From an uncultured Campylobacter sp. (lineage in GTDB: Bacteria; Campylobacterota; Campylobacteria; Campylobacterales; Campylobacteraceae), in assembly GCF_938017615.1 (NCBI RefSeq), contig NZ_CALIJA010000143.1, forward strand, positions 1 to 15,303: DNA of 15,303 nt, given 5' to 3'. Position numbers and translations under genes: made by a program. The notes under the pieces are model-generated. The model saw only the letters and a list, made by a program, of their open reading frames with translations. It was not told the DNA's origin and ran no database searches. This document shows positions 1-7,667 of the stretch, one piece after another (the first letter of the stretch is position 1; every line of letters begins with the position of its first letter).

Positions 1-270
1 AAAAAGTAGCCCAGAGGCTAGCTCAACTAGCGGATAGATAAGGTTTATCTTTTGCTTGCAAAAGGCGCATTTTCCGCCTAAAAATAGCCATGAAAAAAGC
101 GGGATATTGTGATAAAAATTTAGCTTGTGAGAGCATTTTGGGCAGTGTGAGGCTGGGAAATTTATACTTTCATTTCGTGGCAAGCGGTATATCAGCACAT
201 TTGAAAATGACCCCACGCAGATGCCAAAAACAAAAGCAAAAACGGCAAAAAAGATGACCAAAATATCCAT
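1..270 (-). CDS. Prepilin peptidase (type IV leader peptidase family), N-terminal part, cut by window edge
   Basis: This enzyme would cleave, and in many members N-methylate, the leader of type IV pilin-like proteins at the inner membrane. The 90 visible residues begin MDILVIFFAV, a hydrophobic first membrane segment (about residues 2-19), followed by VGSFSNVLIYRLPR, typical of the family's N-terminal domain. Two CxxC pairs, CPKC (43-46) and CAFC (68-71), give the four zinc-binding cysteines seen in many members. The catalytic aspartates lie further on, outside the window. The ATG at 270-268 lies 7 bases after the uppS stop, so it is probably the last visible gene of the glmU-coaBC-uppS operon; the ribosome site (GTGAGA) is weak. 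Campylobacters generally lack type IV pili but use pseudopilins in a type II-like DNA uptake machine, so a role in natural transformation is a reasonable inference, not something seen here. Confidence 0.9.
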   Translation of the reverse strand, partial: MDILVIFFAVFAFVFGICVGSFSNVLIYRLPRNESINFPASHCPKCSHKLNFYHNIPLFSWLFLGGKCAFCKQKINLIYPLVELASGLLF

Positions 271-277
271 TATCTCA

Positions 278-955
278 CTAAACTCCGCCAAATCTTCGCT
301 CTATATCTTTAAATTTAGCCACGATGCTTGCAAGCTCATCCTTGCCAAAGTCAGGCCAAAGTGTCGGCGTGAAAAATAGCTCCGCGTAGCTTGCTTGCCA
401 GAGCAAGAAATTAGATAGCCGCTGCTCGCCGCCGGTGCGCACCAGCAGATCCACGTCGCCGCTGTGCGCGGTATCCAGATGCGCGCCGATGCCCGCTTCG
501 CTTAGGAGCTCGCCGCTTGCAAGCAGCCGCTCGCACGCTCGCACGATCTCGTCGCGAGAGCCGTAGTTGATCGCTAGGTTAAAATTTAGCGCTCTCCCGT
601 TTTGCGTTAAATTTGAAAGATATTCGATCTCGCTTCGCAGATCGCCGCTAAAAGCCGATATATCGCCGATCGGATAGAATTTTATTCCGTTTTGGATAAA
701 TTTTTCACGGCGCGAAATTAGGAATTTTTGAAGCAACTTCATCAAAAATTCCACTTCGCTTTTCGGACGCTTCCAATTTTCGGTGCTAAAGGCGTAGAGC
801 GTGAGGTTTGCGATGCCTTCGTCGATGCAAAACTCGCAGATCTGCTCCACGACCTCCGCGCCCGCTTCGTGCCCGCCGGTGCGCAGCAGACCGCGCTTTT
901 TCGCCCAGCGCCCGTTGCCGTCCATCACAAGAGCGAGATGATTTAGGCTATTCAC
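278..955 (-). CDS. uppS: Undecaprenyl diphosphate synthase (cis-prenyltransferase)
   Basis: It condenses isopentenyl diphosphate units onto farnesyl diphosphate to make the C55 carrier lipid for peptidoglycan and surface polysaccharide, at the cytoplasmic membrane. The 225-residue protein has the family signatures in order: MDGNGRW (11-17) with catalytic Asp12, YAFSTENWKRP (54-64), and RTGGEQRLSNFLLWQ (173-187) followed by YAELFFTPTLWPDF. The length is normal. The start is GTG at 955-953; the next in-frame ATG would be inside MDGNGRW and would remove the residues before the catalytic motif, so GTG is preferred even though the ribosome site is poor. Only 3 bases separate it from the coaBC stop, which suggests translational coupling. 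Confidence 0.97.
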   Translation of the reverse strand: MNSLNHLALVMDGNGRWAKKRGLLRTGGHEAGAEVVEQICEFCIDEGIANLTLYAFSTENWKRPKSEVEFLMKLLQKFLISRREKFIQNGIKFYPIGDISAFSGDLRSEIEYLSNLTQNGRALNFNLAINYGSRDEIVRACERLLASGELLSEAGIGAHLDTAHSGDVDLLVRTGGEQRLSNFLLWQASYAELFFTPTLWPDFGKDELASIVAKFKDIERRFGGV

Positions 956-958
956 GGA

Positions 959-2140
959 TCAGATTTTTTTCAGCTCAGCTGCGATTTTTAGGGCGACTTC
1001 GTTCTTCGGCGCGGTGTCGATTACGACCTGATCGTTTTTCGTGATAAAGGTGACCTTAAGGACGTCGCCGCCGAGCTTGATGATGTCGTCCAGCACGTTT
1101 AGGCAGACGGCGTCGAGATGCTTTTCGTTAAGCATGCGTTTGGCCTCGCCGACGGCGTTTTCGCGGTCGGTTTCGAGTTTAAAGCCCACTTTTTTGATAT
1201 TTCCGCGCACGGAGCTTAAGATATCTTCGTTCTCGCCCAGGCGTAAATTCCAAATTTCGCCGATCTCCGCTTTTTTCACCTTATCTTTGTAGCGCACCTT
1301 CGGCGAGTAGTCGCTTACCGCGGCAGCCATTATCAAATATGCGCCGTCTGGGAATTTTGTGCTGTCAAGCGCCGATTTTAGCCCGATAGTGCTTTCAAAT
1401 TTAACGAGCTTGTACGGTAAATTTTCATATTCATTGCTAGAGATCAGCGTCACGTCTGCACCCAGATAAAACAGCGCGTCGGCAATCGCTTTGGAGGTTT
1501 TGCCGCTGGAAAAATTCGTAATGCCGCGCACGCTATCGATCTTTTCAATCGTCGCGCCTCCGGTGATGATGACGGTTTTATCCTCCCAAAATTTATCGTT
1601 GTAAAGCGCACGCTTTAGCGTCTGCATAATCGCCTCGGTGCTCGCTAGTCCGCCCTTGCCGGTATCTCCGCAAGCTAGGGTTTTTTCTATCGGATCCACA
1701 AAATACGCATTGACGCTCGCTTTTAGCATATCGATGCAGTTTTTCGTGATGTTGTTTTCAAGTAGTGCGGGGTTCGCGGCGGGCGCGATAACCACCTTGG
1801 CGTGGGCAAAAGCCGCGTTTAGCACCTCTAAAAATACATTGTCGCAGACGCCCCATGCGAGCTTGTTTATAGTATTTGCCGTCGCAGGCGCGATCAAAAC
1901 TAAATCCACCTTAGAATAAGCGATGTGGTTGATACCCGCCTGCCAGTTTTCGTTGGCTTTGCAAAGCACGGGGTGATCGCACAGCGCCTCGAATGCTTTG
2001 TAGCTGACAAACTCCTGCACGCCGTCGCTAAGCGCGACATAGACGTCGAAATTCGACTTTTTCAGAGCGGATAAAATTTCAAACGCTTTGTAAAAACTGA
2101 TACTCCCGCAAACCGCCAGTAAAACCTTTTTCTTACTCAT
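959..2140 (-). CDS. coaBC: Bifunctional phosphopantothenoylcysteine decarboxylase / phosphopantothenate-cysteine ligase
   Basis: This enzyme carries out two steps of coenzyme A synthesis: CTP-dependent joining of cysteine to 4'-phosphopantothenate (C-terminal CoaB) and FMN-dependent decarboxylation of the product (N-terminal CoaC). The CoaC half (about residues 1-180) begins KKVLLAVCGSISFYKA, with the active-site His in INHIAYS (His72), IAPATANT, and the clamp cysteine in ACGDTGKGG (Cys157). The CoaB half has ITNFSSGK (Asn209), AAAVSDY (272-278) and KVKK (287-290). Two CoaC motifs are atypical: PAANPALL in place of the usual PxMNxxMW, and CGDTGKGGLA in place of CGxxGxGRM. I chose the ATG at 2140 (393 residues) because AGGAG lies 5 bases upstream of it. 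A longer frame opening at 2173 would add 11 residues inside glmU and has no such support. The gene overlaps the end of glmU by 8 bases. Confidence 0.96.
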   Translation of the reverse strand: MSKKKVLLAVCGSISFYKAFEILSALKKSNFDVYVALSDGVQEFVSYKAFEALCDHPVLCKANENWQAGINHIAYSKVDLVLIAPATANTINKLAWGVCDNVFLEVLNAAFAHAKVVIAPAANPALLENNITKNCIDMLKASVNAYFVDPIEKTLACGDTGKGGLASTEAIMQTLKRALYNDKFWEDKTVIITGGATIEKIDSVRGITNFSSGKTSKAIADALFYLGADVTLISSNEYENLPYKLVKFESTIGLKSALDSTKFPDGAYLIMAAAVSDYSPKVRYKDKVKKAEIGEIWNLRLGENEDILSSVRGNIKKVGFKLETDRENAVGEAKRMLNEKHLDAVCLNVLDDIIKLGGDVLKVTFITKNDQVVIDTAPKNEVALKIAAELKKI

Positions 2141-3434
2141 CTTCGCTCCTAAAAAATTTATGGAAAAACCCATCTTTGTTGATTTGTTTGCTTCGGCTGA
2201 TCGCCAGCGCGCCGCTCGGAACGTCGCTTGTAACCGTCGTGCCCGCGGCGATTATGACGTCGTCGGCCACCCGCACGGGCGCTACTAGCTGCGTGTCCGA
2301 GCCGATGAAGACGTTTTTGCCGATTATCGTTTTGTATTTTTTCTTGCCGTCGTAGTTGCACGTAATCGTGCCGCAGCCGATATTGCTGCCCTCATCGATC
2401 TCGCAATCCCCAAGATAGCTTAAATGCCCCGCCTTGATCCTGTTTACTTTTGCGTTTTTAAGCTCGACGAAATTTCCGATATGGGTGCCGATGACTTCGC
2501 ATTTTGGGCGCAGATGTGCCATCGGACCGATATCGGAGTTTTTTACGACGCTATCTTCGATGACGCAGCCGCCTTTGATAAGCGAGCTTTCGATCACGCA
2601 AGGACCGATGATACTTACGTTTTCTTGCAGCTCGCACTCGCCGATAAATTTTGCTCTACTGTCGATGTAGATGCTTTGAGGTAGGCGCATCAAAACGCCT
2701 TGCTTCATCAAATTTTCTTTGATCTCGTTTTGCATTAAATTTTCGGCGATGCTGAGGGCGAGCTTATCGTTTATGCCCATGAAGCTTTGCTCATCCACCC
2801 ACACGGCGGCGCATTTTAAGCCCATATCTTTGGCGATTTTGATCGCGTCTGTGAGGTAGTATTCTTTTTGCGCGTTATCGGGTTTGATCTGAGGTAGGAT
2901 CCGTTTCAATGCCTCGCTTTTGAAGCAGTAGCAGCCGGCGTTTGCGTCTTTTACCGCCTTTTCTTCCTCGCTTGCGTCCTTTTGCTCGACGATCTTTAAA
3001 ATTTCGCCGCCGCGGGTAATTACGCGACCGTATCCGAATGGATCGCGCGCGCTAAAAACGCTTAAATTTACTTCCGCATCCCCCTCGCAGAGTTTGCGAA
3101 GCTCGGCGCTTTTTACCAAAGGCATATCGCCGCAGATTATGAGCGTTTTGGCTCCGCTGATTTCGACCTCTTTTAGTCCACCTGCAGTGCCGGGGAAATG
3201 CTCGTGGTCTTGTTTGTAGATTTTAGCGTTTGGAAAGTGCGCTAGAACCGCGCTTTTAACCTCGTCGAATTGATAGTGTAAAATCACGCTCACGTCGTTT
3301 GAAATTTCGTAAGCTTTCTTTAAGATGTGGATTATCATCGGCTCGCCGCAAAGCTCGAAAAGAACCTTGGCTTTTTGCGACTTCATCCGAGTGCCGAGTC
3401 CTGCGGCAAGAACTATAACCGAAACGTTGTTCAT
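2133..3434 (-). CDS. glmU: Bifunctional UDP-N-acetylglucosamine pyrophosphorylase / glucosamine-1-phosphate N-acetyltransferase
   Basis: GlmU makes UDP-GlcNAc, the precursor of peptidoglycan and of lipid A, by acetylating glucosamine-1-phosphate and then transferring UMP. The N-terminal nucleotidyltransferase domain (about 1-225) has LAAGLGTRM (9-17) with Lys24 following, GTAGG (82-86) and the metal-binding Asp in CGDMPL (Asp103). The C-terminal left-handed beta-helix (about 250-420) is built of hexapeptide repeats and contains KAGHLSYLGD with the likely acetyltransferase base His337, then GCGTITCNYDGKKK (353-366). The length of 433 residues is slightly short of the E. coli enzyme but usual for this group. 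The ATG at 3434-3432 is preceded by AAGG. As the first gene of the leftward operon it is driven by the promoter at 3465-3473. Confidence 0.98.
   Translation of the reverse strand: MNNVSVIVLAAGLGTRMKSQKAKVLFELCGEPMIIHILKKAYEISNDVSVILHYQFDEVKSAVLAHFPNAKIYKQDHEHFPGTAGGLKEVEISGAKTLIICGDMPLVKSAELRKLCEGDAEVNLSVFSARDPFGYGRVITRGGEILKIVEQKDASEEEKAVKDANAGCYCFKSEALKRILPQIKPDNAQKEYYLTDAIKIAKDMGLKCAAVWVDEQSFMGINDKLALSIAENLMQNEIKENLMKQGVLMRLPQSIYIDSRAKFIGECELQENVSIIGPCVIESSLIKGGCVIEDSVVKNSDIGPMAHLRPKCEVIGTHIGNFVELKNAKVNRIKAGHLSYLGDCEIDEGSNIGCGTITCNYDGKKKYKTIIGKNVFIGSDTQLVAPVRVADDVIIAAGTTVTSDVPSGALAISRSKQINKDGFFHKFFRSEDE
2146..2150 (-). promoter_or_regulatory. Ribosome binding site deciding the coaBC start
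   Basis: Reading the minus strand, AGGAG is followed by a 5-base spacer (CGAAG) and then ATG AGT AAG. This is one of the strongest Shine-Dalgarno matches in the window. It lies within the last codons of glmU and fixes the coaBC start at 2140 rather than at the ATG 33 bases upstream. Confidence 0.8.
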
Positions 3435-3464
3435 TTGTACCCTTAAATTTCAAAAAATTGGATA

Positions 3465-3473
3465 ATTTTAACA
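3465..3473 (-). promoter_or_regulatory. Putative extended -10 promoter for the glmU operon
   Basis: On the minus strand the sequence reads TGTTAAAAT: a TG one base before TAAAAT, matching an extended -10 element of the sigma-70 type. Campylobacter promoters commonly lack a clear -35 box. The predicted start of transcription would leave a leader of about 25 bases before the glmU ATG. The call rests on sequence alone. Confidence 0.5.
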
Positions 3474-3545
3474 CATTTAAAATAAATAAAAACCTAAATT
3501 TATGCCGCGTGGGCGAAATTTAAATCCCAAATTCAACTAAAATTT

Positions 3546-3551
3546 TATAAA
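3546..3551 (+). promoter_or_regulatory. Putative -10 box for the DMT permease gene
   Basis: TATAAA, within an AT-rich run, lies about 35 bases upstream of the TTG start. If it is used, transcription would begin near 3557-3559, which is inside the left arm of the inverted repeat at 3554-3581. That would favour a DNA operator over an RNA hairpin for the repeat. No convincing -35 box is seen. Confidence 0.35.
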
Positions 3552-3553
3552 AT

Positions 3554-3581
3554 TCCGCCTAAATTTTAAAGCTTAGGCGGA
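3554..3581. repeat. Perfect 9-bp inverted repeat before the permease start (operator or hairpin)
   Basis: TCCGCCTAA (3554-3562) and TTAGGCGGA (3573-3581) are exact reverse complements separated by 10 bases. The arm centres are 19 bp apart, close to two helical turns, as expected for a site bound by a dimeric regulator. In RNA the right arm would hold the only plausible ribosome binding sequence of the downstream gene (AGGCGGA) in a stem. It cannot be a terminator of a known gene, because both flanking genes start here and point away from each other. Confidence 0.6.
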
Positions 3582-3585
3582 CGTT

Positions 3586-4455
3586 TTGAAAAAACTGATT
3601 TTGGTTACTTGTATTTGGGCTTTTAGTTTCTCGCTGATAGGCGAGTTTTTGCGCGGCATAGACAGCGCGTATTTGGCATTTTCGCGCGTATCGTTGGCGC
3701 TAATTTGCTTTTTGCCGTTTATGAAATTTCGTGGCGTAAATCCCGCCTTGGCACTTAAAATTTGCGCCGTGGGCGCAGTGCAGATCGGCGTGATGTATAT
3801 CTTCTACTACCGCAGCTTTGCGTATTTGAAGGTCTATGAAGTGGCGCTTTTTACGATATTTACTCCGTTTTACGTGACGCTGCTTTACGATGCGCTTAAG
3901 CTTAGATTTCGCGCGCTATATCTTTTCAGCGTCGCAGTCGCGGTGCTGGGGGCTTTGGTGATAAAATTCGGCGCGATAAACTCTGAGTTTTTGACGGGCT
4001 TTTTGCTAGTCCAAGGCGCAAATTTATGCTTCGGGCTCGGACAGAGCGCGTATAAATTTATGCTGGAGCGCCACGGTTTTAGCGAACAAAAGGAGCTTTT
4101 CGGCTATTTTTTCGTCGGAGCTACCGCGGTCACGGCGATTGCCGCGATCGTGCTCGGGGATTTTTCTAAATTTAATCCTAGCTTCTCGCAGGGCGCGGTG
4201 ATCGTGTATCTGGGCACTGTCGCAAGCGCTCTGGGGTATTTTTTGTGGAATAAAGGCGCGTGCGAAGTCGATAGCGGCGTGCTTGCGATTATGAATAACG
4301 CGCTCATTCCCGCAGCGATCGTCGTAAATTTAGTATTTTGGCAAAAAGACGCCGATCTAGCGCGCCTGCTTGCAGGCTCGGCGCTGATCTACGTTTCGCT
4401 TATTTTGCATAAAAAGATTATGAAATTTTACGCCCTGCGCGAGCAAAGAATTTAG
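3586..4455 (+). CDS. EamA/DMT-superfamily permease
   Basis: This is an inner-membrane transporter of the drug/metabolite superfamily; the substrate cannot be told from the sequence. The 289-residue protein is almost wholly hydrophobic, with about ten membrane segments and the two-fold EamA layout. The first half begins LVTCIWAFSFSLIGEFLRG, with SRVSLALICFLPF and YYRSFAYLKVYEVALFTIFTPF. The second half has GLGQSAYKFMLERHG and ALGYFLWNKGACEVDSGVLA, typical of the family. The start is TTG at 3586, preceded by AGGCGGA with a spacer of 4 bases. MKKLILVT places the first membrane segment where it should be, and no ATG nearby does better. It stands alone between divergent glmU and the efflux operon. 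The start codon and the inverted repeat over the ribosome site suggest weak or controlled expression. Confidence 0.88.
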   Translation: MKKLILVTCIWAFSFSLIGEFLRGIDSAYLAFSRVSLALICFLPFMKFRGVNPALALKICAVGAVQIGVMYIFYYRSFAYLKVYEVALFTIFTPFYVTLLYDALKLRFRALYLFSVAVAVLGALVIKFGAINSEFLTGFLLVQGANLCFGLGQSAYKFMLERHGFSEQKELFGYFFVGATAVTAIAAIVLGDFSKFNPSFSQGAVIVYLGTVASALGYFLWNKGACEVDSGVLAIMNNALIPAAIVVNLVFWQKDADLARLLAGSALIYVSLILHKKIMKFYALREQRI

Positions 4456-4484
4456 TATTTAACTAAAATTTTATATTTTTACAT

Positions 4485-4490
4485 TAGAAT
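4485..4490 (+). promoter_or_regulatory. Putative -10 box for the efflux operon
   Basis: TAGAAT lies 29 bases upstream of the macA ATG in the 64-base gap after the permease gene. It follows AT-rich sequence (TTTTATATTTTTACAT) of the kind often found upstream of Campylobacter -10 boxes. It differs from TATAAT at one position, and no -35 box is visible. Confidence 0.4.
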
Positions 4491-4519
4491 TAGCCCTTAT
4501 TTTATTTGAAGTTGGCAAA

Positions 4520-5704
4520 ATGAAAAAAACCTTGAAATTTATCGTCTTTACCCTGCTCATAGTCATTGCGATATATTTCTTATACGGCAAATTTTTTAAG
4601 CAAGAAGAAGCGCCGAAGGCCCTTACCACAAGGCTTGAGAAGGGCAGTATTAGAGGCACGGTGACGGCTACGGGCGAGGTTTATGCCAGGGATTTGGTAG
4701 ACGTGGGCGCGCAGGTAAGCGGTCAGATCAAAAAGCTCTATGTCAAAGTTGGCGATAAGGTTCAAAAGGGCGATATGATCGCACAGATTGATTCCGTCAC
4801 ACAAGAAAACGAGATTGCGCAGCAAAAAGCACAGCTTCTGATCCACGAGGCAAATTTGGCTTCGGCAAAGATCGCCGCGGCGAACGCTAAAACGCAGTAT
4901 AACCGCGAGCTTGAGCTGTATAAAAGAAACGCCGCTTCCAAAGAGGCGGTGGAAAATGCTAAAAATAGCGCCGCTTTAAAAGAGGCCGAGCAGAAGCAGA
5001 TCGAGGCGCAGATCGAGCAGACCAAACTTCAGCTAAGCACGGCGGAGACGAATTTCGGCTACACCAAAATCACAGCTCCGATAAGCGGCACGATCGTTTC
5101 GATGCCGGTAGAGGAGGGCAAAACGGTAAATTCCAACCAAACTACGCCTACGATCGTAAAGATCGCCGATCTAAGCAAGATGGAGATCAAGATGCAGATC
5201 GCAGAGGGCGATATATCCAAAGTAAAGGTTGGAATGGACGTAGAATACTCCATACTATCAGATCTGGATAATATCAAAAAGGCTAAAATTTACAAGATCG
5301 ACCCCGGTCTTACCACGCTTAGCGACGGGACTTACGATAAAACCTCTAGCGGTTCGTCCTATTCTTCGAGTAGCAGCGATAGTGCGATCTATTTTTACGC
5401 AAAGATGCTAGTGGATAACGAAAACGATTTTTTAAAGATCGGAATGACGACCGAAAACAACATAATCGTAAGCGAAGCGAACAATACTAGCTACCTACCT
5501 ACCTCGGTTATCAAGCGCGACGCGAAAGGCGATTACGTCACAGTGCTTAACGGCAAAGAGCCTGAGCAGCGATACGTAAAAACGGGCGTCAGCGACGATT
5601 TAAATACTGAAATTTTAAGCGGTTTGGATGAAAAAGATGAGGTGCTTATCGCCGACGGAAAAGCCGCGCCGTTAAATATGGACGGGCCTCCGATGGTGTT
5701 TTAG
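4520..5704 (+). CDS. macA: MacA-type periplasmic adaptor of an ABC efflux pump
   Basis: This membrane fusion protein would bridge the MacB pump and the outer-membrane channel in the periplasm. It has an N-terminal membrane anchor (about residues 7-23). A lipoyl/biotinyl-like half follows at about 58-93 (VDVGAQVSGQIKKLYVKVGD), then an alpha-helical hairpin with coiled-coil character (about 94-175) and the second lipoyl half with ITAPISGTIV (184-193) and EEGKTVNSNQ. The beta-barrel and membrane-proximal domains finish the protein. At 394 residues it is a little longer than E. coli MacA. Part of the excess is a serine-rich stretch at 276-288 (10 Ser of 13). The ATG at 4520 has only a weak ribosome site. 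macB follows after 21 bases. The permease upstream has its own direction and probably its own transcript. Confidence 0.93.
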   Translation: MKKTLKFIVFTLLIVIAIYFLYGKFFKQEEAPKALTTRLEKGSIRGTVTATGEVYARDLVDVGAQVSGQIKKLYVKVGDKVQKGDMIAQIDSVTQENEIAQQKAQLLIHEANLASAKIAAANAKTQYNRELELYKRNAASKEAVENAKNSAALKEAEQKQIEAQIEQTKLQLSTAETNFGYTKITAPISGTIVSMPVEEGKTVNSNQTTPTIVKIADLSKMEIKMQIAEGDISKVKVGMDVEYSILSDLDNIKKAKIYKIDPGLTTLSDGTYDKTSSGSSYSSSSSDSAIYFYAKMLVDNENDFLKIGMTTENNIIVSEANNTSYLPTSVIKRDAKGDYVTVLNGKEPEQRYVKTGVSDDLNTEILSGLDEKDEVLIADGKAAPLNMDGPPMVF

Positions 5705-5725
5705 TTAAAATTTTATGGTGCAAAG

Positions 5726-7654
5726 ATGCTAGAGCTTAAAGATATAAACAAAAAATTCATTCTTGGCGATAACGAAATCCACGTGCTAAAGGACGTAAGT
5801 TTAAATATCGAAGCGGGCGAGTTTATATCGATAATCGGGCAATCCGGAAGCGGAAAATCCACGCTGATGAACATAATCGGCTGCATCGATACGCCAAGCA
5901 GTGGAAGCTATAAGATCGAAGGTCGCGAGACCGCGAATTTAAGCGGCGATGAGCTTGCGGCGCTTAGAAGTAAAAAATTCGGCTTTGTCTTTCAAAAATA
6001 CAATCTTATCGCTACGATGGACGCGACCGCAAACGTCTCGCTGCCTGCGGTGTATGCGGGCGTGGGGGCGAGCGAACGGACGAAACGAGCGGTAGAGCTT
6101 TTAAATAAGCTGGAGCTTGGCGATCGCACCAAAAATTTACCGAGCAAGCTTAGCGGCGGGCAGCAGCAGCGCGTAGGTATCGCTCGCGCTCTGATAAACG
6201 GCGGCGAAGTGATTTTGGCAGACGAACCTACTGGCGCGCTTGATAGCAAAAGCGGCGAGACGGTGATGCAAATTTTAACGGCGCTGCACAAAGAGGGCCA
6301 TACCATCATCATAGTTACGCATGATGCGCATATTGCGGAATTTGCGGATCGTATCATCGAGATAAAAGACGGCAGAATTTTAAGCGATAAAAGAAAGGCC
6401 GAGCGGATTTTTGAGCGCAAAAAAGAGCAGATCAAAACTAAAAATTCCTTTATATTTTGCAAAGACCAGCTAATCGAAAGCTTTAAAATGTCCATTAGCG
6501 CGATATTTTCGCATAAACTAAGATCGATTTTGACGATGCTTGGTATCATCATCGGCATCGCCTCGGTTATCTGCGTAGTAGCTCTCGGTAAGGGTTCGGA
6601 GGAGAAAATTTTATCCGAGATCCGCAAAATTGGCACCAATACGATCGATATCTTTCCCGGTAAAAATTTCGGCGATGTGCGAGCGGGCTTTGTGAGCACC
6701 CTTACGATAAGCGATTCTAAAGTTTTGGCGCGCCAGCCCTACGTCGATTATGCCACACCAAATGCTTCTGCAAGCGGCATGATAACCTATGCAAATTTAA
6801 GCTCTAAAGCCCAACTGCGCGGCGGTGGCGTAAATTCTTTGGCGGTTAATGGCATAGATATAGAAGATGGTAGAAATTTTAGCGACGATGATATTAAAAA
6901 TTCTGCCTCTGTCGCGATTATCGATCCAAACACTAAAAAAACATTTTTTAAAAATTCAGATCCGATCGGTAAGACGATTTTATTTTCGGGTAAGCCACTT
7001 AAGATCATAGGAGTTTCGGGCAAGGACAAGAACGCCTTCGGAAGCAACGAAAATTTAAGAATTTACGCGCCGTACTCAACCGTGATGAATAAAATCACGG
7101 GCAATCGAAAAATCAGCTCTATTACCATCAAAATAAGAGACGATGTCAATACTCAAGTAGCCGAAGAGAGCCTAACTCAGCTACTTATCCAAAGACACGG
7201 CTCGCGGGATTTTCATACGATGAACGCAGATACTATCAAACAAACAATACAAAGCACCACTGGCACGATGACGATTCTGATCTCATCGATCGCAGTGATC
7301 TCGCTCGTCGTCGGCGGCATCGGCGTGATGAATATCATGCTCGTAAGCGTTACCGAGCGCACGCGCGAGATCGGCATCAGAATGGCGATCGGCGCGAAGC
7401 AATCCAATATCTTGCAGCAGTTTTTGATAGAGGCGATCTTGCTTTGCTCGCTGGGCGGAGCTTTAGGAATTTTAATCGCTTTAGCGCTTGGATTTGCGTT
7501 TAATATCATAAGCCCGGATTTTGCGATGAAATTTACTACCGCGCCTTTCGTGATCGCCTTTGCGGCGTCGTCCGCGATCGGTATAGTTTTCGGCTATCTG
7601 CCGGCAAGAAACGCCAGCAGATTAAATCCGATAGATGCTTTAGCACAAGAATAA
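5726..7654 (+). CDS. macB: MacB-type ABC transporter, fused ATPase and permease
   Basis: This is the inner-membrane motor of the MacAB-TolC type pump, which uses ATP to drive export of periplasmic substrates such as macrolides, peptides or toxins in known members. The ATPase domain fills about residues 1-225: Walker A GQSGSGKST (38-46), Q-loop Gln90, signature LSGGQQQR (142-149), Walker B VILADE (162-167) and H-loop His199. The first membrane segment is at about 268-287 (SILTMLGIIIGIASVI), followed by a large periplasmic domain. Three C-terminal segments then carry the MacB motif GGIGVMNIMLVSVTERTREIG and the PARNASRLNPIDAL ending. All key residues are present and the 642-residue length is normal. 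The ATG at 5726 has a weak ribosome site. Substrate is not predictable from sequence. Confidence 0.95.
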   Translation: MLELKDINKKFILGDNEIHVLKDVSLNIEAGEFISIIGQSGSGKSTLMNIIGCIDTPSSGSYKIEGRETANLSGDELAALRSKKFGFVFQKYNLIATMDATANVSLPAVYAGVGASERTKRAVELLNKLELGDRTKNLPSKLSGGQQQRVGIARALINGGEVILADEPTGALDSKSGETVMQILTALHKEGHTIIIVTHDAHIAEFADRIIEIKDGRILSDKRKAERIFERKKEQIKTKNSFIFCKDQLIESFKMSISAIFSHKLRSILTMLGIIIGIASVICVVALGKGSEEKILSEIRKIGTNTIDIFPGKNFGDVRAGFVSTLTISDSKVLARQPYVDYATPNASASGMITYANLSSKAQLRGGGVNSLAVNGIDIEDGRNFSDDDIKNSASVAIIDPNTKKTFFKNSDPIGKTILFSGKPLKIIGVSGKDKNAFGSNENLRIYAPYSTVMNKITGNRKISSITIKIRDDVNTQVAEESLTQLLIQRHGSRDFHTMNADTIKQTIQSTTGTMTILISSIAVISLVVGGIGVMNIMLVSVTERTREIGIRMAIGAKQSNILQQFLIEAILLCSLGGALGILIALALGFAFNIISPDFAMKFTTAPFVIAFAASSAIGIVFGYLPARNASRLNPIDALAQE

Positions 7655-7656
7655 AC

Positions 7657-7663
7657 AAGGAGA
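7657..7663 (+). promoter_or_regulatory. Strong ribosome binding site of the outer-membrane efflux gene
   Basis: AAGGAGA lies just after the macB stop and 4 bases before the ATG at 7668. It is a much better match than the sites of macA and macB, so the channel protein may be made in excess over the pump. That last point is inference. Confidence 0.7.
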
Positions 7664-7667
7664 GAAA

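Noticed and set aside
72..82. TTCCGCCTAAA, an 11-base copy of the left arm of the repeat at 3554-3581.
   Set aside because: It lies within the prepilin peptidase coding sequence (Leu-Gly-Gly-Lys codons) without the partner arm, so it is probably coincidence.
728..1292. Plus-strand open frames opposite uppS and coaBC.
   Set aside because: They are low in family resemblance, lie opposite well-supported genes and have no start signals; they are shadows of the real frames.
2141..2173. Longer coaBC start adding 11 residues (MGFSINFLGAK).
   Set aside because: It lies deep in glmU and lacks a ribosome site, whereas AGGAG directly precedes the ATG at 2140 and the family begins near KKVLLAVCGS.
4451..4467. 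Hairpin TTTAGT-ATTTA-ACTAAA followed by T-rich sequence after the permease, a possible terminator.
   Set aside because: The stem is six weak base pairs, nearly all A-T, with no GC core; such structures are frequent by chance in this AT-rich sequence.
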